Origin: Actinomycetota bacterium
Lineage (GTDB): Bacteria > Actinomycetota > Actinomycetes > S36-B12 > GCA-2699445
Direction: 5' to 3'
DNA: 64,000 nt
Assembly (NCBI GenBank): GCA_020438795.1
Contig: JAGQTY010000004.1
Coordinates: forward strand, 21,941 to 85,940
Notes under the pieces: model-generated
The model's database searches: none
The model's input: only the letters and a program-made list of their open reading frames with translations
What the model was told of the DNA's origin: nothing
Shown here: positions 45,067 to 54,961 of the stretch, piece by piece
How the letters are laid out: the number at the start of each line of letters is the position of its first letter
How positions within the stretch are numbered: position 1 is the stretch's first letter
Translations under genes and position numbers: made by a program

Positions 45067-46137
45067 ATGACCACGGAGGCCGTGGCACGGTGGCGCCTGC
45101 GGAGCCTGCTGCTGACACCGCCGCAACGGTCATCCGCGGCGGCGGTCGCCACCCACTTCGGCGCGATGCAGGCCCAGGACCTGGCAAGCGGCCTGTGGTC
45201 CTTCGGATCGAGGCTGCCCGAGCTGAGCCGCGAGGACATCTGCACACAGGTGAACCGGCGGGAGTTGCTGCGGACCTGGACACAGCGGGGCACACTGCAC
45301 TTCGTCGCGGCGCAGGACGCACGCTGGCTGCTCGCCACGTGCGGACGTCGGCACCACAGGCGCAGCCGCCGTCAGCAGCTGGGGATCACTGACGCGCAGG
45401 CGGATCGCGCCGCCGAGATCCTCCAGGATTCCCTGTGCGGCAACCGGTCGCTGTCGCGGCGCGAGGTGGCGCAGCTGCTGCAGGAGCGTGGTGTCGACGC
45501 GACGGGTCAGCGGCTCTATCACCTGCTGCTCCACACGGCCCTGTCTGGACTGACGTGCTACGGCCCGATCGTCGATGACGAACAGAGCATCGTGCTGCTG
45601 GCAGAGTGGGCGCCGCAACAGCGGGAATTCACCGGCGATGCGGCGCTGGGCGAGCTTGCGCGGCGCTACTTCCGTTCCCACGGACCGGCCAGCCGTGCGG
45701 ACTTCGCCCACTGGGCCGGTTTCGGACACCGCGATGCCGGTGTGGGGATCGCGGTGGCAGCTGCGGGGCTGAAGACCGTTGAGTGCGACGGTCGCGAGCT
45801 TCTGCTCGATCCCGCGACCGAGGCAGGGCCAGCGACCGGACACGTCAACGTCGTCGCTCCCTACGACGAGTTCCTGCTTGGCTACGCTGACCGGAGCGCA
45901 GCCGTCGCCGAGGACAAGACCGGCGCCGTCATGCCAGGGGGTGGGGTGTTCCGGGCCATCGTTGTGCGTGACGGGGTCGCCTTCGGCACTTGGCGACGCT
46001 CAGTCAGAGAGGATTTCGTCAGTGTCGAGGTGTCCCTGCTCTGGACGCCGGACTCGCAGACGCTCGATCGCATGGAATGCGCGTTTGAGCGCTACGGTGC
46101 GTTCCTCAACAGGACGGTTCGACTTCGCATCCGCTGA
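45067..46137 (+). CDS. Winged-helix DNA-binding domain protein (HTH_42 / YcaQ-like)
   Basis: 356 residues from ATG 45067 (GTG 45061 or 45040 also possible). The family opening RWRLRSLLLTPPQ is followed by AVATHFGAMQAQDLASGLWS, RTWTQRGTLHFVAAQDARWL and VAPYDEFLLGYADRS. YcaQ relatives are DNA glycosylases for crosslinks and alkylated bases; the signature QxR/QxQ residues (AMQAQD) are present, but many actinobacterial paralogues are untested. Stands as a single gene after tldE (49 bases). Confidence 0.82.
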   Translation: MTTEAVARWRLRSLLLTPPQRSSAAAVATHFGAMQAQDLASGLWSFGSRLPELSREDICTQVNRRELLRTWTQRGTLHFVAAQDARWLLATCGRRHHRRSRRQQLGITDAQADRAAEILQDSLCGNRSLSRREVAQLLQERGVDATGQRLYHLLLHTALSGLTCYGPIVDDEQSIVLLAEWAPQQREFTGDAALGELARRYFRSHGPASRADFAHWAGFGHRDAGVGIAVAAAGLKTVECDGRELLLDPATEAGPATGHVNVVAPYDEFLLGYADRSAAVAEDKTGAVMPGGGVFRAIVVRDGVAFGTWRRSVREDFVSVEVSLLWTPDSQTLDRMECAFERYGAFLNRTVRLRIR

Positions 46138-46256
46138 TCCGGCACTGCGCCCGGTACTGCCATGCCGATCGGCCCGCCGCCGTGAATCCGTATTGCCCGG
46201 ACCAGCGCGGGGAGACCGGCGTAGAGTTGATGGCACAGATGGAGTTTGGAGGGACT

Positions 46257-46643
46257 GTGGACGAGGATCCCCGCATCATCGCCGGCGAGGTCGTGCCCAA
46301 GCAACCACAGACTCCGATCAACGACAACGAGGTCCACAGGATCACCAGCGCAAGGACCGGGACAACCGCGGCCCAGCGCTACCGGACTCGTCGTTACCTG
46401 ATCTCGATGGGTATCAGGACCGCCTGCTTCCTGCTGGCGGTCGGCGTGTGGGCGCTCGGAGCACCCGCCTGGATCGTGTGGGTGCTCGCCATCGGCGCCA
46501 CAATCCTGCCCTACTTCGCGGTTGTCATGGCCAACGCAGGCACCACGCCGGACAAGTACAAGGTCGACCCGGTGCCACCCCTGGACCTGCGCTCACTGCC
46601 GAACTACAAGGACGGACTCCCCGGGCCGGAGAGCAACCGCTGA
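46257..46643 (+). CDS. DUF3099 membrane protein
   Basis: 128 residues from GTG 46257, chosen for the GGAGGG four bases before it; ATGs at 46230 and 46239 are alternatives. Acidic N-terminus, then HRITSARTGTTAAQRYRTRR and two transmembrane helices (about 60-80 and 84-104, LPYFAVVMANAG), matching the actinobacterial DUF3099 family of unknown function. Convergent with the phospholipase gene (8 bases). Confidence 0.85.
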   Translation: MDEDPRIIAGEVVPKQPQTPINDNEVHRITSARTGTTAAQRYRTRRYLISMGIRTACFLLAVGVWALGAPAWIVWVLAIGATILPYFAVVMANAGTTPDKYKVDPVPPLDLRSLPNYKDGLPGPESNR

Positions 46644-46651
46644 TTCGCGAC

Positions 46652-48994
46652 TCAGCAGGCGACGGAAGGGCTGCGTTTCACCCGCCACACCCGGCGGTAT
46701 CGCTCCGGGAGGTATCCGGACCGCGTTGACTTCATGACCACCTTGACCCGCAGTCCCTGCGAGCACTTCGGCTTCACTGCGATCCGGACCTTCGAGTTAC
46801 CCTTCTTCTTCGACTTCTTCGTCACGAACCTGCAGTCAACACGCTGCGCGGTGACGCTGCTGGCGCTCAGGCGCTCGGCCTTGTTCCGCTGGAAGCACTG
46901 AGTGCGCAGCCGGGAGATCCGGCCATTGGTCGTGGCCCTGATCAGTCTGGTTCGCTTGCCCACGGTCAGTCTCTTGGTCTTCTTCGGCGCCTTGACATCG
47001 AGCGAGACCTTCGGACGATCGACCAGCCCAGGTGTGATCAGGTTCGACTTCTTGCTCTCGGGACTGTCGCCCACCGCATTCGTCGCGTGGACTGTGAACC
47101 GGTAGGTCCTGCCGTTCTTAAGTCCGGTGATGGTGCAGGACTTCTCCCCGTCGGTGCTGCAGGTCTTGGCGCCCGCAGCGCTGGTGCCGGAGGTGTTCGC
47201 CTGAGAAGCGGTCGCGGTGTAGCCGGTGACCGGGCTCCCGCCATCACTGGACGGCTCGTCGAATGTCACGTTGGCCGTGGTGTCTCCGGCGTAGGCCGTG
47301 GGCGCGTCGGGCGCGGTCGGAGCCGACGGCGGAAGGTTCAGCGCTGCCTGCAGGTACTGCCAGCCTCCGTTGCTTGTGACACCGGTCTGGATGGCGTCCA
47401 TGAGCTGGTCGTAGTCGGTGAACGTCGTGCTGGAGGTCGGCACGTCGCCCACATTGCTGTACGTCGAGAAGACGTGCACAGTGCCGGTCGAGCCGGCCTG
47501 GACCCCGAAGGTGTCGTTCGCGACCGTCGACACCTGGTAGGAGCCGTAGGACATTTTGACGCCGTTGTTCGAGTACTCCCACGTCGGCGCGGTGTTCAGT
47601 GCCGCCGACGAGTCGAAGACCTGCGGGCTGGGCACCTCCACACAGTGGCTCCCGAAGCACTGCTGGTTGGTGGGGAAACCTCCGTAGCCGAAGAGCTGGG
47701 CGCCGTTGATCCCCATTCCATAGGACTGGCCCGAACTGTTGGACACGACACCGGAGTCCTCGTCGTCGAACAGGACGATGTCGAAGCCGTCGGCGGCGTT
47801 GTTGTCCTGCAGGTGCCGGACCAGATGGGCCACACCGGTGTTGTCGCCGTAGCCGCCGTCGGCGAAACGGGCGTACTGTCCGTTGGCCAGTGCGCTGGCA
47901 CCGTCGGAGGAGGAGATGTTCGGCGCGTAGGTCATCGATCCCAGCTGCATCGGGACGGCGAGGTTGGCGGCCTTGTAGGCCGTCTCCGAGGCGGCGATGG
48001 TCGGCACGCCGAGGCCCTCCAGCGCCGAAACCGAGGCACCCGCTCCGGCGGCCGCTGAAGAGATGCTCGCCGCATCGATGATCGGCAGGTTGGAGGTGTT
48101 CTGGACCGCAGGGATCGACGTGCTCACGAGGCCGGAGTTGGGGTCCGAGGAGTCCCCGCCGTAGTTGAAGGTCTGATTGCCCGCCAGGAATCCGGAGTTC
48201 CCTCCCATACCGCCACCCGGAACAGTCACGCCGAAGGGGGTGGTCTGGGACGTGCTGGGCTGGCTCTCGGTGGTGTAGAAGCCCTTGTCCAGGGTCTCCA
48301 GCCACCCCTGCTCGTTCAGGATCGCGATCTGGGTGAGCACGGAGCTGGCCAGGACCAGCGACTTGTCCTGAGCCCAGGGCTGACGGGTGGAGCTCGTTGT
48401 GGTGTTCTGCAGCGTTGTGTTCATGTTGTACGGCTCGAAGACCATGTTGTTCACGACGTCGCGCCAGGACAGATCGGTGCCTCCGGCTGAACTCGCCAGC
48501 GCCAGGTAGGGCGAGATGTCCCCGCTGAGGTCACAGATGAACTGCAGGAAGCTCGGGCAGCTCCAGGAGTACTGGTTGTAGTACGTCTCGAGCTGGCCGA
48601 GGTAGCCGGTCTGCTGGTAGGTGCTGATGTCCCCCGAAGAGATCGCCGAGGAGAACGGCTGTGACCAGGCCAGCTGGGTCAGGAACCAGCTGCCGCCCGA
48701 GTTCGAGGCCAGGGAATCGACATTGGCCATGACTCCGTTGAGGTCGAGACTGGAGTTCTCGACAGCGGACATGAGCCAGGCCGCATGGTTGGTGTGGGCG
48801 CGGAAGCCGCCGCCGGTGAACGCGATCGAGACATCCTCGAGGCCGAGCTCCTCCAGGACATCCTCCTGGGCGTTGGCCGGCGACAGCCCGGCCACGATGA
48901 GGCCACCGGCAAGCAGGGCGCTCAGCAGCGCCACGGTTCGCCGCCACAGCCGGGAGTTACCGGGTTTCCTGCTGGTCAGGGATCCATGCGTCAT
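46652..48994 (-). CDS. Secreted cPLA2/phospholipase B-like lipase with fibronectin III domain
   Basis: 780 residues. Sec signal peptide (about 1-42, cleavage after SPANA). The catalytic domain resembles eukaryotic cytosolic PLA2/lysophospholipase B: oxyanion-hole TGGGFRAHTNH (60-70), nucleophile SNSGGSWFLTQ (Ser99), and Asp in FADGGYGDNTG, which is typical of PLB rather than patatin. A fibronectin type III domain (about 563-655) and a basic C-terminal module with three conserved-looking Cys follow. Extracellular hydrolysis of phospholipids or lysophospholipids is likely. Bacterial members of this family are uncommon. No operon partner. Confidence 0.87.
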   Translation of the reverse strand: MTHGSLTSRKPGNSRLWRRTVALLSALLAGGLIVAGLSPANAQEDVLEELGLEDVSIAFTGGGFRAHTNHAAWLMSAVENSSLDLNGVMANVDSLASNSGGSWFLTQLAWSQPFSSAISSGDISTYQQTGYLGQLETYYNQYSWSCPSFLQFICDLSGDISPYLALASSAGGTDLSWRDVVNNMVFEPYNMNTTLQNTTTSSTRQPWAQDKSLVLASSVLTQIAILNEQGWLETLDKGFYTTESQPSTSQTTPFGVTVPGGGMGGNSGFLAGNQTFNYGGDSSDPNSGLVSTSIPAVQNTSNLPIIDAASISSAAAGAGASVSALEGLGVPTIAASETAYKAANLAVPMQLGSMTYAPNISSSDGASALANGQYARFADGGYGDNTGVAHLVRHLQDNNAADGFDIVLFDDEDSGVVSNSSGQSYGMGINGAQLFGYGGFPTNQQCFGSHCVEVPSPQVFDSSAALNTAPTWEYSNNGVKMSYGSYQVSTVANDTFGVQAGSTGTVHVFSTYSNVGDVPTSSTTFTDYDQLMDAIQTGVTSNGGWQYLQAALNLPPSAPTAPDAPTAYAGDTTANVTFDEPSSDGGSPVTGYTATASQANTSGTSAAGAKTCSTDGEKSCTITGLKNGRTYRFTVHATNAVGDSPESKKSNLITPGLVDRPKVSLDVKAPKKTKRLTVGKRTRLIRATTNGRISRLRTQCFQRNKAERLSASSVTAQRVDCRFVTKKSKKKGNSKVRIAVKPKCSQGLRVKVVMKSTRSGYLPERYRRVWRVKRSPSVAC

Positions 48995-49104
48995 GAGCGA
49001 ACCCTATGCAGGACGAAGGTCAGGTTGCAGCGCGAGGAGACAGCACCACACGTTCGTGCGTGCCCGACTGTCCGCCTTGTTCCAGCAGGCCGGCTGGGAC
49101 GGGC

Positions 49105-51297
49105 CTAGTTCCGTCCCTGTTCGTCACTGCCGGCCCTGGCAGCGCGAACCTGGCCATCGACCGGGGGCTCCACCTTCGGGTACCGGCCGAAGAACCACCA
49201 GGTGGACCTGCCCAGGATCGCCAGCGTCGCGGGCAGCAGGATCATGCGCACGAGGAAGGCGTCGATCAGGATGGCCGTGGCCATGCCGAAGCCCGCCTGC
49301 TTGATGACCGCTCCGGGCTGGATACCGTACGAGGCGAAGACGAACCACATGATCAGCGCCGCGGCGATCACGATGCGGATCCCTGTTCCGTGGCCGTAGC
49401 GAATCGCATCGCGAGCGTCCCCGGTCTGCTGGTAGCGCTCCTTCATCCGGGAGACCAGGTACACCTCGTAGTCGTTGGAGAGCCCGAAGATCACTGCGAA
49501 GATGACCGGCGCCAGCAGCGAGATGATGGCCATCGTGCTCGGCACGCCCAGCAGGGACAGCCCCCAGCCCCAGGTGAAGACCATCACCAGCACGCCATAG
49601 GTGGCGTAGATGACCAGGACGTTGAAGATCGCCGCCGTCACGGGGACAAGCACGGAGCGGAAGACCGCCCCCAGGATGAGCAGGGCGATCGCGATGACCA
49701 GCGCGATGAAGATCACCAGTCGCTGCGAGATCCGGTCATCCAGATCGACGAACACCGCGTTCAGGCCGGACACCAGGACGTCGATGTTCGTGCCCTGCGT
49801 CAGTTGCGGCAGGGTCTCGTCGCGCAGGGACCGGACGAGGTCGGGGGTCGCGGCGTCCTGGGGTCCGGTGGCCGGGACGAGCGCGAAGGCTGCCATGCTC
49901 TGGGTCGCGTCGTAGGTGGGCGGGTTCACCGCTGCCACTCCGGGCACCTTCTTGAGCTGGGACACGATGGAGTCCAGCTGCGCCTGTGCCTTGTCGTCGC
50001 CCTCCGGGAGCTCCGCCACCATGAGGAACGGGTCGGGATAGCCCGGCCCGAACTGCTCGGTCTGGATCTGCTGAGCCCGGTACTGGGTGGAGTCGGTCGG
50101 CCAGAGCCCGTTGTCGATCGGGCCCAGCCGCATCGAGCCGGTGAGGACAGGCAGCATCAGGAGCACCAGCGCGCCGACCGTGAGGATCGCCGCCGGCCAG
50201 CGCCACCGGATCATCAGCGCCGACCACTTCGGACCCAGGCGGTCGGTCAGCGGCGCCTGGGTCTGGAACCGCAACCGCCCAGCCGCGATGCGCTTGCCGA
50301 GCAGCGCGAGGATCGCCGGCACGAGGGTCACCGCCGCGAGCACCACCGCGATCACCGTGACGGCGATCGTGTAGGCCATGTCGTTCACCGCGGGCACGCC
50401 GAAGACCAGCAGAGCGAGCAGCGCCACGATCACGGTGCTGCCCGCGGTGATCGCGGCGCGTCCGGCCGTGGCCACGGCAATACCGGCAGCATCGAGCTTC
50501 CCCCGGCCGTCCTCGATCTCCTCCTTGACCCGGGCCGTCACGAACAGTCCGTAGTCGATGCCCACACCCAGGCCGATCATCATGGCGACGGTGCCTGACA
50601 GCGACGGGATCGACATGAAGGACATCATCACTTGGACGATGCCCGCTCCGGTCGCGACACCGATCAGCGCTCCCACCACGGGCCAGGCGAACGCCCACCA
50701 GGTTCCCAGTGCGAGCAGAAGCACGATGAGCGCAGCGATGAGACCGTAGATGACCAGCATGGGGTTGAGCTCGATCTGCTGGGCTCCTGGCAGCGTGCCA
50801 CCCAGCTCGATCTGCAGTCCAGCACTGTCATGCGCTTCCACAGCACTCCGCAGGGCTTCGAAGCTGTCGGAGCCGTTCCCGGGCAACGCCTGCAACGACT
50901 TCGTGTACTGGACGTTGAACTGTGCTGCCCGGCCGTTCGCCGAGATCGCACCAGGGCTGGTATACGGATCAGTCACGAACTCGACATCAGCCAGATTCCC
51001 GAGCTGGGCGGTGAGCGCATTGATCTCGGACTTCACGCCCGGGTCGCTGAGCTGCTGCCCGTCGCTGCCCTGGATCACCACGGTCGCGCTGGCACCGGAG
51101 GCCTCCGGCAGATTTGTCTGCAGGGTGTCCAGTGCGGCCTGCGACGGCGCGCCGGGCAGACTGTAGTCGTTGTCGCTCTTGCCGCCGAGGGCCAGCCCCA
51201 GTCCCCAGACCATGGCGAGGAGCACGATCCAGATGATGATTGTCACGACAGGATGCCGGGCACAGCCGGTTCCGAGACCTCGCAGCATGTCAAGCAT
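49105..51297 (-). CDS. MmpL/RND-family membrane transporter
   Basis: 730 residues. The MmpL pattern: N-terminal helix (VVTIIIWIVLLAMVWGLGLA), large extracytoplasmic loop, helices 2-6 with IGLGVGIDYGLFVTARVKEE, a second loop, and helices 7-12 with IFGLSNDYEVYLVSRMKERY. Both DY-containing helices, which carry proton-relay residues, are intact. Members export lipids, polyketides or siderophores across the inner membrane. The lipoprotein gene 41 bases upstream on the same strand may be an accessory. Substrate unknown. Confidence 0.92.
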   Translation of the reverse strand: MLDMLRGLGTGCARHPVVTIIIWIVLLAMVWGLGLALGGKSDNDYSLPGAPSQAALDTLQTNLPEASGASATVVIQGSDGQQLSDPGVKSEINALTAQLGNLADVEFVTDPYTSPGAISANGRAAQFNVQYTKSLQALPGNGSDSFEALRSAVEAHDSAGLQIELGGTLPGAQQIELNPMLVIYGLIAALIVLLLALGTWWAFAWPVVGALIGVATGAGIVQVMMSFMSIPSLSGTVAMMIGLGVGIDYGLFVTARVKEEIEDGRGKLDAAGIAVATAGRAAITAGSTVIVALLALLVFGVPAVNDMAYTIAVTVIAVVLAAVTLVPAILALLGKRIAAGRLRFQTQAPLTDRLGPKWSALMIRWRWPAAILTVGALVLLMLPVLTGSMRLGPIDNGLWPTDSTQYRAQQIQTEQFGPGYPDPFLMVAELPEGDDKAQAQLDSIVSQLKKVPGVAAVNPPTYDATQSMAAFALVPATGPQDAATPDLVRSLRDETLPQLTQGTNIDVLVSGLNAVFVDLDDRISQRLVIFIALVIAIALLILGAVFRSVLVPVTAAIFNVLVIYATYGVLVMVFTWGWGLSLLGVPSTMAIISLLAPVIFAVIFGLSNDYEVYLVSRMKERYQQTGDARDAIRYGHGTGIRIVIAAALIMWFVFASYGIQPGAVIKQAGFGMATAILIDAFLVRMILLPATLAILGRSTWWFFGRYPKVEPPVDGQVRAARAGSDEQGRN

Positions 51298-51337
51298 GCT
51301 AGTGGAAGCGACTGCGGCCCCGGACGATCACCATCGT

Positions 51338-51799
51338 TCAGCAGCCGAGCTCGCGGCCGATCTTCTTGTAGGTGCGCAAGATGTCGGACTGGACGGTGGT
51401 GGTGGCGGGCGAGGGTGAGGGCGAGGTCTTGTCGATCGCGTTCACGTCATCGTCGGGCTGCACCAGCTGCAGGTAGGCGCCGAATTCGTAGAGGTACGTG
51501 TTCATCTCAAGCGCGGTGCTCTCCGCAAGCGTGGTTCCGGTCCGTTCCAGTTCGATCATGCTGGACTTCGCCTTCGTCAGCGCCTGCTGGGCCTCTCCGA
51601 CGCGCAACGACCGGTCCGAGGCCGTGGCCGAGATGGTCTCGACGGCACCGGCCATGTTCGCGTAGTAGTTACAGGCGATCGGATTGACCGTCGAGGTGAC
51701 GTCGGGGTTCGCCGTCGGTCCGGTGTTCCCCGAGCCGCTGCAACCGGCCAGGGCCCCGGCCAGCAGAGCAACTGCTGCGGCAAGCACGGTTCGCTTCAT
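51338..51799 (-). CDS. Small lipoprotein of unknown function
   Basis: 153 residues from ATG 51799 (GGGAG upstream). Lipobox ALAGC, Cys at 20. The mature domain is mostly helical with Cys in PIACNYY and the terminal RELGC, possibly a disulfide. Ser/Pro/Thr-rich stretch at about 125-140. Same strand as the MmpL gene, 41 bases apart, probably co-transcribed. Confidence 0.78.
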   Translation of the reverse strand: MKRTVLAAAVALLAGALAGCSGSGNTGPTANPDVTSTVNPIACNYYANMAGAVETISATASDRSLRVGEAQQALTKAKSSMIELERTGTTLAESTALEMNTYLYEFGAYLQLVQPDDDVNAIDKTSPSPSPATTTVQSDILRTYKKIGRELGC

Positions 51800-51883
51800 G
51801 ATCACTCCCGGACTCGTCTGAGCGGACCCTACCACTGCCACTGTCGCACTCGCCGGGCCATGCCCCCGAAGGAGCAGTCGGCA

Positions 51884-53062
51884 TCACAACTGCTTGATGC
51901 GCCCCAGGAACCGGCCATCCTGCGCAGCGAACCAGACATGTTCACCCATGGTGGTCAGACCATAGGGTCCGGAGTCGCTGACGCCGTAGTCCAGCAGTTC
52001 GGGAGTGCCCGGGCTGTTGCGGGACATGACCGCGAGCTTCGAGTCGTTGGCCACGGTCGCGTACACGTAGTCGGGACCGACCGCGACATCGAACAGGCTC
52101 GCCTGCGATGAGATGTCGTTGGCCGTGCTGTCCGAGAGATCCGAACGGATGACCCCGATCCCGTTCTTCGGCGAAGCGGAACTGGTCGGGTCGGCGGTCG
52201 TGGTCGCGTTCGTCACCGAGTTGGAATAGATGTAGTAGAGGTCGGGCGTGTCGGGCGAAGCGGCCAGGGCCACCGGTTCCGCGTCACCTTGCAGGGTCCT
52301 GGTGAGCAGGGGCTCACCGCTGCCCACATCGAAGGAGTACACCTGATTCGACTCGCCACCGAGCGCGTACACCGTCTCCCCGTCGTTGCTGACTGCGACG
52401 TCGGTGAGCATGGTCTGCTGATCGGTGTCGAGTGCGAGGAACTTCTTCTTGAACTCTCCCGAGGTACTGATCTGGACGATGGCGTCGTTGGCGACATCGC
52501 CGACGAACAGGTCGGTACCGTCCGTCGCCAGCGCGTAGGGCTGGCCGGCATTCGGTCCGTCCTGGCCCGGAGTCAGCCGGTTCACCAGCGAGATCCGTGG
52601 GTCGCCGGAGCTCCCCGACACGGAGATGATGTAACCCGGCTCGTTCAGATCCGACTGCATCACGCCCACGTAGGCGGTATCACCGATGGTCACTATGGAC
52701 CAGGTCGTGCCCCCGCCGATGTCGTCCGGAACACTGAAATTCTGCGCTGAGCCGTCACTTTCGAGTCGCCCGACCGCGGTGACGTCTGCCGAGTTGACCG
52801 GACCACGCGGGAACGTGCCGGCGTTCAACTGCTCACCGGGGGCCTGCATCGTGTACCAGAGCGTGTCACCCGCCGCGGCGACGAAGAGCGGCCCGACCTT
52901 CTTGCCGTCGACATCCGGGACGTCCACTCTGGCGTCCAGCGAGACGGTGCTGCTCGAGGGAGTGGGGGCAGGCGGCCCGGAAGAGGAACAGGCGGCGAGA
53001 GTGGGAACCAGCATCGATCCCGCGAGGAGCAGAGTCGGCAGAAGACGGCGCATGCCTGTCAT
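51884..53062 (-). CDS. Beta-propeller lipoprotein
   Basis: 392 residues. Signal with lipobox TLAAC (Cys near 25). The mature part repeats a blade pattern such as QPYALATDGTDLFVGDVAND, LTDVAVSNDGETVYALGG and FDVAVGPDYVYATVANDS, i.e. an NHL/YncE-like propeller of about six or seven blades anchored outside the membrane. No enzymatic motif. Follows the modC gene on the same strand after 79 bases; whether it is linked to molybdate uptake is unclear. Confidence 0.8.
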   Translation of the reverse strand: MTGMRRLLPTLLLAGSMLVPTLAACSSSGPPAPTPSSSTVSLDARVDVPDVDGKKVGPLFVAAAGDTLWYTMQAPGEQLNAGTFPRGPVNSADVTAVGRLESDGSAQNFSVPDDIGGGTTWSIVTIGDTAYVGVMQSDLNEPGYIISVSGSSGDPRISLVNRLTPGQDGPNAGQPYALATDGTDLFVGDVANDAIVQISTSGEFKKKFLALDTDQQTMLTDVAVSNDGETVYALGGESNQVYSFDVGSGEPLLTRTLQGDAEPVALAASPDTPDLYYIYSNSVTNATTTADPTSSASPKNGIGVIRSDLSDSTANDISSQASLFDVAVGPDYVYATVANDSKLAVMSRNSPGTPELLDYGVSDSGPYGLTTMGEHVWFAAQDGRFLGRIKQL

Positions 53063-53141
53063 CCTATGCGGGCATGGCGGAGCTGTCCGGTTCCCCTCCG
53101 ACCGCAGCCCCGCAGCTGGCGATCAATGTCCACCGAGCAAC

Positions 53142-54185
53142 CTACTCGGGGTACAGGGCGACCTCCGCCGCCTTGATGACCAGGCGGACATCGGTTCCGG
53201 GCCGCAGGTTCAGCTGGCTGACCGCCTCCGCAGTCACGTCTGCTGCCAGGTCGCCCGCAACGACCCGGACCATGGCACCCTGCGGTTCGAGCCTGCTGAC
53301 GGTCGCCGACAGCACATTGCGTGGACTGCCGCCGGGGGCAGTGATGTGCACAGCCACAGACGCAGGCCGGAAGGCGGCGAAGGCCCGCTCACCCGGACGC
53401 AGGGGTCGAGATGGCTCTCCTCTGATCTCGCCACAGTCGCAGACCAGGGTGTCCCCAGCCGCGACCGATCCGTGTACGAGATTCAGGCCGAACAACCGCG
53501 CGGCGAAGGGGCTCCGCGGGGAGGTGACCACGTCGTGGGTCGCACCCGATTCGACAACGCTGCCGGCGTCCATGACGGCCACTTCGTCGGCGAGCATCAG
53601 GACGTCCAGGAGGTCGTGAGTGACGAGGATGGCCGTCCGCCCGACCAGCACGTCCGCAAGGGTGTCCCGGATGGTGGCCGCGACGTCCACATCCAGCGTG
53701 GCCAGGGGCTCATCGAGCAGCAGCAGTGCGGGTTCGGGTGCCAGAGCCCGTGCCAGCGCCACACGCGCAGCCTGTCCTCCAGACAATGTCCCCGGACGGC
53801 GTGCCGCGAGTTGCCCGGCCCCGAAGGCATCGAGCCAGTGCCGCGCCGCGGCCGTGGGATCCGCGACCCCTCGGCTGCGCGGGCCGAAGGCCACATTGCC
53901 CAGGACCGACATATGGCCGAACAGCAGCGGTTCCTGGGCGAGCAGAGAGATGCCCCGGTCGTAGACCGGTACGTCACGGACCTCGCCGGTCCCCCCACTC
54001 CAGAGGGTTCGTCCTTCGAGCGCGATGGAACCCTCGTCCGGCGTGAGCAGTCCCGCGAGCGCATCCAGCACGCTGCTCTTGCCCGAGCCGTTGGGTCCCA
54101 GCAGTGCCAGGGTGTGCCCAGCGGCCAGTGTCAGATCGAGATCGAGACCCCGCGAGGGCACTGAGAACCGTGCTTCCAGACTCAT
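53142..54185 (-). CDS. modC: Molybdate ABC transporter ATPase ModC
   Basis: 347 residues from ATG 54185, which overlaps the modB stop (ATGA). Walker [10 protein letters not shown], signature [15 protein letters not shown], Walker [13 protein letters not shown], switch His LVTHDLLDV, and a C-terminal TOBE/MOP domain (about 285-347, [20 protein letters not shown]) that binds molybdate. Completes the modA-modB-modC uptake system. Confidence 0.94.
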   Translation of the reverse strand: MSLEARFSVPSRGLDLDLTLAAGHTLALLGPNGSGKSSVLDALAGLLTPDEGSIALEGRTLWSGGTGEVRDVPVYDRGISLLAQEPLLFGHMSVLGNVAFGPRSRGVADPTAAARHWLDAFGAGQLAARRPGTLSGGQAARVALARALAPEPALLLLDEPLATLDVDVAATIRDTLADVLVGRTAILVTHDLLDVLMLADEVAVMDAGSVVESGATHDVVTSPRSPFAARLFGLNLVHGSVAAGDTLVCDCGEIRGEPSRPLRPGERAFAAFRPASVAVHITAPGGSPRNVLSATVSRLEPQGAMVRVVAGDLAADVTAEAVSQLNLRPGTDVRLVIKAAEVALYPE

Positions 54186-54961
54186 GCAGCCCGGACCCAT
54201 CGTCGGGAGACGCCGATCACAACCACAGCGACAACGATGAGCAGCACCGACAACGCGACGGCGGCCTGTGGGTCCACCTCCCGCTGCAGGTAGATCTCCA
54301 GCGGTAGGGTCCGCGTCGTGCCCGCCAGACTGCCGGCGAAGGTCAGGGTCGCACCGAACTCACCGAGGGCTCTTGCGAAGGCGAGCACGGTACCTGAGGC
54401 CAGCGCAGGCAGCATCATGGGCAGCGTCACCCGGAACATGACAGTGCCGGGCCGGGCTCCCAGTGTCGCAGCGACCCCCTCGTAACGGGCGCCGGCCGTG
54501 CGCAGTGCACCATCCAGACTGATCACCAGGAACGGCAGTGCCACGAAGGCCTGGGCCAGAATGACCGCGGTCGTCGTGAAGGCGATGTCGATGCCGACGA
54601 CGCTCAAGGTGCCGCCGAGCAGGCCTCGCCGTCCGAACGTGTAGAGCAGCGCCAGGCCGGCGACCACCGGAGGCACCACCAGTGGCAACAGCACCAGAGC
54701 TCGAGCGAGGCTCTGTCCCGGGAACTGCGTCCTTGCCAGCACCAGCGCCATGGGCACACCGAGCACCACACAGATGACGGTGGCGACCACCGTGGTACGC
54801 AGGCTGAGCCACAGGGCGGTCAGGGACGACTCCGAGAACAGGAGTGAGGGCAGGGCGGTCCAGTCCAGCTGTACCAGGATCGCCAGCAACGGTACCGCGA
54901 CGAAGAGGCCACCGAGCAACGCCGGCACATAGCACCATCGAGGAACACCCAGACCGTTCAC
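54182..54961 (-). CDS. modB: Molybdate ABC transporter permease ModB
   Basis: 259 residues from GTG 54961, overlapping the modA stop. Five to six transmembrane helices and the permease EAA-like loop in [20 protein letters not shown], which contacts ModC. Molybdate channel across the membrane. Confidence 0.94.
   Translation of the reverse strand: MNGLGVPRWCYVPALLGGLFVAVPLLAILVQLDWTALPSLLFSESSLTALWLSLRTTVVATVICVVLGVPMALVLARTQFPGQSLARALVLLPLVVPPVVAGLALLYTFGRRGLLGGTLSVVGIDIAFTTTAVILAQAFVALPFLVISLDGALRTAGARYEGVAATLGARPGTVMFRVTLPMMLPALASGTVLAFARALGEFGATLTFAGSLAGTTRTLPLEIYLQREVDPQAAVALSVLLIVVAVVVIGVSRRWVRAA

Noticed and set aside
49082..49097. CCAGC...GCTGG hairpin near the end of the MmpL gene
   Set aside because: Only a 5-base stem with a 6-base loop; too weak to call a terminator.
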